Source: Limnoperna fortunei
Taxonomy: Eukaryota; Mollusca; Bivalvia; Mytilida; Modiolidae
Length of the DNA: 64,000 nt
Reading direction: 5' to 3'
Assembly (NCBI GenBank): GCA_944474755.1
Contig: OX104124.1
Span: forward strand, 29,176,452-29,240,451
This document shows positions 35,770 through 47,200 of the stretch, in pieces. The position numbers and the translations under genes are program-made. The notes below the pieces were generated by a model. It did no database searches. It was not told the DNA's origin and saw only the letters and a list, made by a program, of their open reading frames with translations. Positions within the stretch are counted from its first letter, which is position 1, and each line of letters starts with the position of its first letter.

Positions 35770-37988
35770 CGTCCAGCGTATATTGCAAATCTATTTAGCG
35801 ATTTGGATCTGTTATATATATATATATATATAATCGTTAAAATCAGTGGTAAAATGCAATAGCAAATAGAAGGAAATGAAATTTCTTATAATAAAATAAA
35901 GTCATAAAAGATATTGATTTTTATTTATTTTAAGATATACAAATGTTGATGTACAGCTATTAAATAAATGTTAATTTATATTTAGATACTCATAGAACGA
36001 AATGAAACATTCCTTGGTATATGAAGTCCTGAAAACTAACACAAATAAAAAACGTAAATGAAAATTTAAAAGATGTAGTACTAATTAAAAAAAAATTAAT
36101 AGTTTATTTAGTTTTTAAAAAATCACAAAAGTTAATTATTTCATATCGGTTGTTTTGCAAAAATACGTCTCTTCTAACATTTTTGTTGTTCTTGTTTATT
36201 TTAAATTCTGAAAATATTATTAAGTTCTTAACAATGTTTATGCACACGATTTTAGTTTTCCGTTTGGAATACGTGTAATTGCAAATCTTTTGAAACAATT
36301 ATAACTACTGTAAAAACAATTCTATGGAAATTGTAATGTGTTGGTATTATTTCTTTGATCTTCCAAAGATGCTCGACGGAAAGACAAGATAACTGTCGAT
36401 CTTAACCACCCCCCCCCCCCCCCAAACCCCCCAACAGAACCACGTGACTATGGGATTTCGAAAACGTCAATATATATATACCGATAATAATAAATTTTAA
36501 TATAGGACCGGTTAAGTATAATTACTCGTTCGGGTCCGCCTAGACCCGAAATGTTTACATTTTGGGTCCGCTTTCTATCGCTTTTTGTATGTAATTATAG
36601 GTCCGGGGTGTAACGTAATAATATGGAGTAGGCATTGCCAAAATGCGAGCGCAGACAATATAGTCCTTTATTAATAGATCATTATTTTTTGCACACAATT
36701 CCTTGTTTTGCTTTGTTCATTAATTTTACCTTACCTTACACTATTGCATGTTTATATACATATCATCACATATAGTTAGTAGCGTCAACAAGAAGTAACT
36801 AAGTCAAATAATATCAACAATTTATTAATGAAAAAAGTAATGTCAACAATTTATCTAATCTATCTCTTAAGTTATACAAAAATTTTTGTCAGATGCATAT
36901 GCTGTATGTCATACTGAACCTATTTCATTTTGAGCAGCCTATGACCATTTTCCGTTGAGAAAAGTCATCATAGCAGACCTGAACAGCTAAAGGACAAATA
37001 AATAAAATTGAAAACATCAAATTACTTTTACTATAGATATGATAGTAATTTCGGACCCCGAAAGCTACGAATCGGCGCAGCTAGTAATTCTTTTTCGATT
37101 TTCGTGCCCGCAGGCAATGTGTTAAAATGAAAGGCGCTTGTGCGATAAATATTGATGTAAATCAGAGACATATAATTACAATTAATTATATGTCTCTGTG
37201 TAAATATAGTGGAAAATTAGTTTTTCGCTAGCTTTATGCACATAAGTTGTTTATCTGTAAGTCATTCTTTTATAAAATTGAATAATTCATGATCTTACCA
37301 AATTTGTAGTTAAATTAGCAGGAAGAAATTAATGTAAAGAATGACGAATTTTCTTAAATTATGATAAACATATGGTCGACAAATTATTTTGTACAAATTT
37401 CTACAGTAAAAAACATCATCCTGCATTGAAATGTGTGCAAATTCCTCACAAGTAAAATTGGGACGTGATTCTTTGGGGTAGTTGGCTCGGCTAATACAGC
37501 TGTCCTCGACCCAGTACAACTTCCCTTGGACAAAATACAGGTCAAATATGAAAACACCAATTTAATAACACTATAATATAAGTCATTGTGCAGAATGTAC
37601 GTTCTTAGTATTTGATTGTTATTTTGTATCTTCACAAGTTAAATTTAAAATAAGACCGAATAAGTAAATTGGTCCGACCTTAAATTATAGAGTCCCGGAC
37701 ACAGAATGTTGATTTACGTTTGTATCCTGCATATGTAATTTGGGAGGACCCGTTATGCGAACCTGTTGTTGCCTTTTATATGGAACATTTTATTCTGCGT
37801 TTGATATTTTGATATGAATTTTGTTCATTTTTAATTTTCTTGTAAGCAATTATTATACAGGCATTTTGGTCATGGTATTAATAAAGGAATCTATAAATCC
37901 GTGTGTAAATCCAATACGAGTGATACGATTCCCCGTATATTGTGTTAAATATGTTCTACACATGTCTATCAAATAAAGAGGAGTAACT
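35770..37988. other. No gene seen; simple repeats and one perfect palindrome
   Basis: Contains (TA)n at 35813-35832, a run of 15 C at 36409-36423, and the palindrome CAGAGACATATAATTA-(caat)-TAATTATATGTCTCTG at 37163-37198. GGTCCG motifs cluster around 36500-36610 and 37060, perhaps ends of a decayed element. A minus-strand frame at 37310-37635 shows no domain. Confidence 0.4.
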
Positions 37989-38148
37989 CTATTCGAGATA
38001 ACATAACTTTATAACATTTCTGCACATGCGTAGAATTATGGTTCTCACTTGCGTCGAGGTTCTAGTTTGAACCTTGGTTCTGAGCGGAGCAGTAGGCTGA
38101 TATATACTGATGTAAGAACGGGACTGGACATGTGCTTTCCAAACAATC
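37989..38148 (+). promoter_or_regulatory. 5' flank / probable 5' UTR of TCP1
   Basis: The 160 bp before the start codon contain no stop-free coding extension of the frame and no TATA box at a convincing distance. The start context AATCATGG has A at -3 and G at +4, a favourable eukaryotic initiation context. The transcription start cannot be placed from sequence alone. Confidence 0.35.
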
Positions 38149-38221
38149 ATGGCGGACACCCAAGTAGCACTCACTGTCGGTGGAAACAGAACAACAGGGC
38201 AGACAGTTAGGACACAAAATG
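38149..38221 (+). CDS. TCP1: TCP1 exon 1
   Basis: [20 protein letters not shown] and RTQN plus one base. It corresponds to the N-terminal tail of CCT1, where other animals have SVFGDRSTGETIRSQN, and then gtgtgt donor. The single G completes a valine codon with exon 2. The start codon is supported by family length and Kozak context. Confidence 0.9.
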
Positions 38222-41200
38222 GTGTGTTTGTGTACCAAGATGAATATAAAAATTCCCATTCTTTATGTCTGCCACATATTTCAAACGAAACTAAATTCTT
38301 ACATCGAGAAAAACGAAGGCGACAAATCACGGCATGACTTCCACATGGTTGTCATGCCGAACAATCCAGAACATTCTTTTAATTTTTGGGTTCACATTTG
38401 TTTCATCTCGGTACTGAATCCCAGTTGTTGCGCGCAGCTTTTATAAAAAGTAAATCATTCTGGTACTGTAAGCCAGGATAAATTTTCCCCAAACGCGGGG
38501 ACTTAAGTTAGTGCTAATCAGCGAGTCCTAACAGTCGGAAAGCATTTCTCATAATGGCTTCCAATTTCTTGACAAGGTCACTTGATTTTCGATTTGAAAA
38601 TTTGACGTTTTTATTTCACGATAGGTTAGCTTGCAAAACGGACTCGTACGCATATAAAAATTGTGGTATTGACATATTCTGACAATATTTTGATCCTCTA
38701 ATTATAACTAATATCTGATTTTCATATTTTTTAAATCAAATATGACATACTGTGTAAAATTTTGAAGAATTTCACTGAAAAATGACGACGAAGAAATGGA
38801 GGAAGTGAAATTCGTCGATTTAAAAAATTGCACCACAAATCGAAACGATCTGGAAGCGCCTAGATAAGGCCATAATTAAAAATATGTTTGTTTGCACTAA
38901 CGCGAGCGACCGGGAAAAAACCCGCCGACCCGGAAGTTTTTTATTAGCCCTTCCAGAATTTTCCCGTTGTCGTTTCCGTCATTGTTCCATCTTTACAATT
39001 ATCGACATATTTCCGGTTTGTAAATTCTGCAAAATCATGGAAAACATCAACACATTTTCATATACCGGTATGATGCAAAAAAAAAAAAAAGTTTACCTAC
39101 CTACCTACCTACCTACCCAACCTGAAAACAATGGGTAGGGTAAGTCCAAACTGAAATATTTTTAAGTGTGGCCTAATGAAAAGAATATTAGAATTGAACA
39201 TACGCTACATTTTGCACCCATCATTTGATTTTTAGCAGTTCTAATACGCAATTGTGTCAGATTGTTCGCTCAAAAGTTGGCGGTTTTAAAGGGAGATAAT
39301 TCGAAATGACGGATTGGAAACGATTTTTTAATCAGAAATACATAATTTTTTTTTCATTCTGTCATGTTTTACTCTCCATTTAGCTTTATTTAGAAAAATT
39401 TTCAGTAACTTAATTAAATTTTGAAATAAAAATTAATTATAACTGTTTACTGACACCTTTAAAATTGAATGTATGAGGCTTTGGTTGGAATTATTTGTAA
39501 ATTTAAAACAATTTGGAATAGTTAGTAAATTTATTTCACACTAAACTGTCTTATATAAAAGGGTCAGCTATACATGTATGGCTAAATTCTAATAAGGTGG
39601 GTTAGTTTTCATAATAGAAAAAAATTGTCTATATTTAAAATTGATCATAGATTCCTTCAATTCCCTGTTTGTAATATAAATAGACAAGAAATGGATAGGC
39701 TTGTTAACAACAAAATTATTATGATTCATCATATATCAGTTAGACTTTCCACATGTCCCTTTGATTTTTTAAATATTTTTTTGCTGTTGGAGAATTACAT
39801 TTTTAGCTCACCTGGACCGAAGGTCCATGTGAGCTATTGCTATCACTTGGCGTCCGTCGTCTGTCGTCCGTCGTCTGTCGTCCGTCGTAAACTTTTTCAA
39901 AAATCTTCTCCTCTGAAACCACTGGGCCAATTTTTTTCAAACTTGGCCACAATCATCCTTAGGGTTCCTAGTTTCAAGTTTGTACCCAGGGTGTTGATCA
40001 ACAGACAAATATGGCCGCTGTTACTAAAAATAGAACATGGGGGTCAACACAGGTTTTTGATCATTATCTAAAAAACTATAATAGCTATAGAGAAAACCGT
40101 TACTTCAAATTGATCAGCACATTAAGGTCTACAATAGTTGCTATTAGTGCGAAGTTGTGTATTGGCTTCTTGTAGGAGTTATTGCCCTTTTTTGACGATT
40201 TTTGACAAAATTTTTGGTATTTACAATATAACCTGAAAAATATACGAGGTAGAGTGAAACTGTAAATGGCAAAAATGATCAGCAATAAAAGCCCTACAAT
40301 TCACTTGATTGGTCTGAAATTGTCAGATGACTCTTTATATGAGTTATTGCCCTTAAATGGTAATTTATGAAATTTTCCGTTTTTGTCCTGTAACTTTAAA
40401 ACTATAACAGCTAGAGTAAAACTGTAAATAGCAAAAATGATCAACAATACAAGCCCTACAATTCACTGTATTAGTCTGAAATTGTCAGATGACTCCTTAT
40501 AGGAGTTATTGCCCTTAAATGGCAATTTTTTTATGAAATTTTCCGTTTTTGTCCTGTAACTTGAAAACTATAGCAGCTAGATTGAAACTGTAAATTGCAC
40601 AAATGATCAGCAATAAAGACCCTACAATTCACTTGATTGGTCTGAAATTGTCAGATGACTCCTTATATGAGTTATTGCCCTTAAATGGTAATTTTTTATG
40701 AAATTTTCCGTTTTTGTCCTGTAACTTTAAAACTATAACAGCTAGAGTAAAACTGTAAATAGCAAAAATGATCAACAATACAAGCCCTACAATTCACTGT
40801 ATTAGTCTGAAATTGTCAGATGACTCCTTATAGGAGTTATTGCCCTTAAATTGCAATTTTTTATGAAATTTTCCGTTTTTGTCCTGTAACTTGAAAACTA
40901 TAGCAGCTAGATTGAAACTGTAAATTGCACTAATGATCAGCAATAAAGACCCTACAATTCACTTGATTGGTCTGAAATTTTCAGATGACTCCTTATATGA
41001 GTTATTGCCCTTAAATGGTAATTTTTTATGAAATTTTCCGTTTTTGTCCTGTAACTTTAAAACTATAACGGCTAGAGTAAAACTGTAAATAGCAAAAATG
41101 ATCAACAATACAAGCCCTACAATTCACTGTATTAGTCTGAAATTGTCAGATGACTCCTTATAGGAGTTATTGCCCTTAAATTGCAATTTTTTATGAAATT

Positions 41201-44200
41201 TTCCGTTTTTGTCCTGTAACTTGAAAACTATAGCAGCTAGATTGAAACTGTAAATTGCACAAATGATCAGCAATAAAGACCCTACAATTCACTTGATTGG
41301 TCTGAAATTGTCAGATGACTCCTTATAGGAGTTATTGCCCTTAAATTGCAATTTTTTATGAAATTTTCCGTTTTTGTCCTGTAACTTAAAAACCATAGCA
41401 GCTAGAGTGAAATAATAAATTGCAAAAATGATCAGCAAAAAAGCCCTACAATTCATTTAATTGGTCTGAAATTGTCAGATGACTCCTTATAGGGGTTATT
41501 GCCCTTAAATGACAATTTTGTTAAGAAATTTTCCATTTTTGTCCTGTAACTTGAAAACTATAGTAGCTACAGACGTGACAACTTGTTTTTTATATTGCCA
41601 ACTATATACCGTGGTCGTGGTTTTTTCATTAAGAAATTCACCACCAGACGCCACGGTGGTATTCTGCGGTACATCGTGTTATGTCCACTACATATCGTGA
41701 CCCACCGTGTTGACCACGGTGGATTTTCAATTTCCTTTCATGCTTACACAGTGAAAAAATTAAAATGTTGCGATTTTATTTAGATATTTGTGTTAAAATA
41801 TGCCGTTTTAATACGTTTGTTTGACAACAAAATTAATCTGCGTTCTGTTTATCTATTCATTATACAGAATACCTTAAAGTTTAATGTCACTGATTTGATT
41901 GACAATTATTCCCTTAACGTGTTCTAAAAGGTTAGAACACCGCATTTTGCCCTTAAAATTGTCAAAATCTTTGCTATTCTATCGTCAAAATTTCCCTGTC
42001 AGCGCCTCTGATTAATGTTCCAACCGTTGAACTTTTACCGGATGTAAATTGTGTCACGCCTTAAATCGATCGATTATCTAAGTATTGTCCAGTCATCATT
42101 TTTTCAAGCACGTGCTCTCAAACATTTCAATAAACTTGTGTATTGTATAATTTTATAATTAACAGGTAAACACGCGGCTTCACATTTTTAACGGTAAAGA
42201 AATAAGCACATTACACAATAAATACGAGACTTGTAAAGAAATACACAATAAATGCGAGACTTGTAAAGAAATTCGTTTTAAAAACGTCAAAATCAATATA
42301 CGACTTAAAATGCTACATTTTCAAATTTTCTGAATTATTACTTAATATAAATGTCGCAGAATATATTGTTCTACGAATGATTTTATACTCGATTCGTCGG
42401 TGTTGAACCACGTGTGTTAAAAAAATACAATCCTGATATAGAATCAACCATAATAGTCGTTTCAGTGTTAAAAGCCTGACACATCATCAACTTTTGTTGT
42501 AGAAAAGACTTGAGTAGCATCCTTATAATTACGACAAGACCCTATGTCCGCAAACAGACATTCGTATCGGCGCGCAAAAAAAAACCAACAACAACAAAAA
42601 ACAAAAAAGAACAAAAGAAAACAAACTTACATACTGTTGAGTAAATTCGGGCAATTATTTTATATTGATATGAGTGTGGACAAATCAGTTCTTTCGTCTT
42701 CAAAAATAATTTTATTCCGATTTGTTTTGTTCATGTTATAACAGGCGTAAGTAACTATGCATATTTTATTGTTTGATCAATGTACCACAATACAACAAAA
42801 TATTAAGAATAAGTATTTGTATTTAGAGAACTAAGGCAAGTCTAAAAGGGGTCTGATCTCGAGAATATTTATCCCAATAAATACTATGTCATGCAAAAAC
42901 ACCGAAACTGCGAGTTAATTTTAACGGGAACTTTATACAAATAACACGTCTGCCTCCATTTGAAAAATTGTCAGTTTTGTATATTTAGCTCAGAAGAACA
43001 TCACTACTTTTTTATATAAACCTGTTATATTAATTGTTATAGTTTAAAACGCCATTGTCCAAAGTAAATGTGTATTTAGAATTGTGCGTACGTAAGACTT
43101 CATTCAACCTTGTGAAACAGGCGCCTGTGCCATATCGTAGTTAAACTATATTTTATGTGGCGATTCTCGTTTATAAACTTTTCACATATTTATTATTCTT
43201 GCTGCATGTTGGCTTCAATTTAGTAATTTATTTGTTGTATCCCATCCTGTTAACGAATTTTATATAACTATACGTGATGTAAACTTTTGTCCGCGTTTGT
43301 TAAAACAACTCTGGTTTTAAATACCAAATAAAGAAAAAGATCGCCGCTCAACTGCCCGTTTTCTGTCGAAAAGGATTTATAATTGATTAAAGAGAGTTCG
43401 CGTACAACTTCAGGACAATTCGTTATACATTGTAATACACAAAAACATAATGTGACAATTCAAATCCGGATAATTTACCGAACTTGTTCAGGGTAATATT
43501 TAATGCATAACACATGCATCCGGTTGAACAAATATTCGATCTTCATGTCTACCGGCACATTAAATCATTATTGATTATCAACAAATAAAATGCATGTACA
43601 AATTATTCTTAAGCACTGTTTTAAAATGTTCTCTTTTCATTCGGGTAACGATGTTTAAACCCGCAATCAATTAAATGACAACGTTTATGTTGTCATGTAC
43701 CACCGCGGAGATATCGTGGCCGGACCCCTGTGGCGACATGCCATGGTAGACTGAACTCCCTCATATGCATCCACCGTGGTAAGATTACCTGAGAAGATTC
43801 TTAACCACGATAGTAGGCGTGGGTATACCATGGTGGGTGATAGAGAAAAGGATTAACTTCCATGGTGGGTTAGTGTTTTTTTATAAAAAACACGATGTCC
43901 CCTCTGTAGATTAAAACTGTAAATTGCACAAATGATCAGCAATAGAAGCCCTACAAATGATTGCTTAGTCCAAAAATTGCAAGATGACTCTTTATAGGAG
44001 TTATTGCCCTTTCATTATGAATTTGGACATATGAACAGTTTTTTAATTATAAATTAGTCTATAACACACCTATTAGTAGAGTAAAACTGTAAATTTCTAA
44101 AGTACCCTAAAGGACAATGCCTAAAAACCATTTAATTTTCTGAAATTGTGGATGGCACCTTATAGGAGTTATTGTATTTAACAAATTTTTTGAAGAAATG

Positions 44201-47200
44201 TTTAGTTTTTGCACAGTAACTTAAAAGCTATAACAACTAGACTGAAACTGTTAATTTCAAAAATTTTAATATAGTTTAAGTCATTTGGATTCCAGGTGAG
44301 CGATTACAGGCTCCTGGGAGCCTCTAGTTATTATCAATGTTTGTACACAAGTGGATAGCATAGAAATTGTTGATAATAAATTATCTTTTTACTATAAAAA
44401 AAATCAAAGGGACTTGTGGCAAGTCTATAGGTCAGTATATATTTGTTGATGGAACTTATTCTTATATTTTAGTTTTTTTTAATACCTCAATAAAAATATA
44501 TTTCATCATACATGTCAACTAGAACCAGGAACATATAGATCAATTAGCTATACTAGTCCCAGTTAGAACCAAAAGCAATTGGCAGAATGTAAAAAGGTTG
44601 TTTTAATTTATAAACAAGTGCACAAAATGTAGAAATAAATCATGTCACACTTTGTTAAAGAAAAACTTCATCAAATATTAATTTTAATATAAAACAGAAA
44701 TTATGGATAACTTATTTAACAAAATGTAGTAAAATTTGAAAGTTCATTACTTACAAGTATACAATACTCACTTAAGATGAGTATTATATTTATTGGGTGT
44801 TATAAAATCTTGTATTTCAATTAGAATTGAAACACAAATCTGCATTGCACTTCTAAAGTTTTTAATTCCATATGTTTCTAACTAGACTAACAGTTTTTCA
44901 GAACATTATGTTGTTCTTTTTAGAAAATTTTTGTTTATTACAGAATTTCATTTCAGCTGCAAGCAGCAGTGCAAATATGCACCTACTTCAAAATTGTAAT
45001 TAACATCAGAGACATAACTACAGTTGTCTCTGTTAACATCATATCAGTGTGTATTTGACAAATCTTCAAATAATTTTATTTTGCAACAAATTCTGAAATT
45101 TTCCTCATGTTATAGTGATATATATGTAGAAGATGGGTATAGATGTTCCTTTGTAAGGCAGTACTGTACTATAAATACTACGGTCTAGAATTTTATGTCA
45201 CTATAATTTATAATTTTATCTAAAGAGTTATAATACCAAAGTTTCCGGCGTAAAATTAGCAATTATCACAAACCTTGGACAGCTCTGATCTCCTTGTATA
45301 ACAACGACTTTGCAGTCCGTCAAATTTACAACTGGTTTGGGTCAAATTTTACTTTTTCATGAATAGAATAATAATATTTTATGAGAAAATTAAATAATTT
45401 AACAAAATCAGATCCCTTTATCATAGTATAGGTGGCTATTTTGACTACTAATCGGCAAAAATACTACAAATAACGAGAATTTTTCAAGCTACCATGTGCT
45501 TTTGGGGACCCCCGAAATGAATGACGACTGCGCAGTAACGACAATAAGAAGCTGTTTCTTACCTTTATCGTCGGTTCTTCATATCATCTAGTTTAAAAGT
45601 AACCAGTCATAATGAATATTCAGTACCTAATACGCAATTGTGTCAGATTATTCCGAGCTTTAAAATTTTAAACAGTAGTCGCCGCCATCTTCCGGTCACT
45701 ACGCACAACCAAAGTTAACCTAGATTTTTATATATTTAATTTGCATTAAAGCATATCATAACATAACAAATACAGCTAAAATAGTTTTAAAATTATATTT
45801 CACATGTTTCTATATTTTTCTTTTCAATATTTATTATAATTTCATGCATTTTTCGCAAGGTCATGAAAACCATAGAAAAAACATTTGTTTTGCGCCATCT
45901 AGCGGCCGTTAAATTTTTTATTATCTCCACTTGTTTCTCTGTCAAGAAAATTGCGGTTTTAACGGTCAAATCAGGGAAATGCTTTCCGACTGTAAATTAT
46001 GAATGCTCGACAACTCGGACCGTAATATGACAAGTCGGACCGTATTATTCATATAGGTCAACATATATTTATTTCAAAATATTTTTTAGCACAACATGAA
46101 AATAATATATCTATTATAGCAAAACAGCAAGAACAAAAGACACAATATCAGGTTTACATTATTTTGTAGCACCAAATAAAAACATAGTATAGTCAATTTT
46201 ACCGTGTCATTCCGATGGGATTTTGCTTCACAAAATGGAAAACTGCTACCGCGTTTGGTCGAGTTTATGGTCCTTTAGTAGATCTTTTATTCCACTTTTT
46301 GAAAGAACAATTATTTTCCACAGTTAATCGGCTTTTTGAAATGCTGCCGTTTTTTCATTTTGCCAGATCGATTTTCCATACTAAATTTTGACCTTGTTTT
46401 GAACGGAAGTGTACGTTAGGAAAATTCCATTGTTGTCTATTCGAAATCCTTCGTGTAATGTCGTCTGCAGTTGAGGCGGGAAAAGTCTCGCGGTTTGTCC
46501 GAATACCATTATACGTTACGAAAACAGACGAACGTTTGTAAACAACATTAGACCCCTTAAGATACAAAAATGGCTGACTTCCTATGGAAAATCGATCTGG
46601 CAAAATGAAAAAACAGCCGAATTTCAAAAAGCCGATTAACTGGGGAAAATAATTGTTACTTTCAAAAAGTGGAAAAAAAGATCTACTAAAGGACCCTAAA
46701 CTCTACCAAACGCGGTTGCAGTTTTCCATTTTGTGAAGCAAAATCCCGTCGGAATGACACGGTAAAATTGACTATAAACGTTACCGTTTCTGTCAGACGT
46801 GTTTTTCCCATGACAAAATGAAAAAAAGCACTTGATCCAAATTTGACAGTCATACATAATTACAATACTGGGTAATAAATATATGCGTTCCGAGTTGAGT
46901 GGTCCTTACTACATTCTGAGTTGTCAGGCTAACGTCCTAATCTGCGGAAGGGAGGAAAAAATATGAAGGTTTGTTTTGGTATATTTTTGCCTTTAATTTT
47001 AGAACAGACAAACATATTGATGTATACTAAATGCCAACCCCACTTCGAAAAATTTGTTTCCTTGCATTTTTTCATTATTCTATATTTCAGGCATAGAATT
47101 TAACTTTTTTACCCACAAGCAAATCTTTGCTTGTGGTCATTTTTTTCACAAGCAAAATTTGTAAGGTTGAGAATTTTTAGAAGCAAAAATTTTCTGTGTC

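Larger units (their letters stand above)
39804..44326 (+). mobile_element. Helitron-like non-autonomous element with tandem core, interrupted by a TA-target element
   Basis: The 5' end is the palindrome TAGCTCACCTGGACC-GAA-GGTCCATGTGAGCTA followed by GGCGTCCGTCGTC. The 3' end is the hairpin AGGCTCCTGGGAGCCT followed by CTAG and then T, the form of Helitron 3' ends (stem-loop, CTRR, T target). The core is 165-bp tandem repeats. The same ends with a different core occur at 59931-61423. No Rep/helicase coding is present, so it depends on another element. Such tandem-cored elements (pearl-like, Helentron-associated) are common in bivalves; that assignment is inference. The natural element is about 2.2 kb without its insertion. 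Confidence 0.65.

Noticed and set aside
37310..37635. Minus-strand frames containing YWVEDSCISRANYPKESRPN
   Set aside because: They look superficially like a secreted domain but have no consistent splice sites, no family match I can name, and two competing frames.
38180..38446. Alternative 88-codon plus-strand frame overlapping TCP1 exon 1
   Set aside because: Only the 38149 frame gives the conserved CCT1 N-terminus and the correct phase into exon 2.
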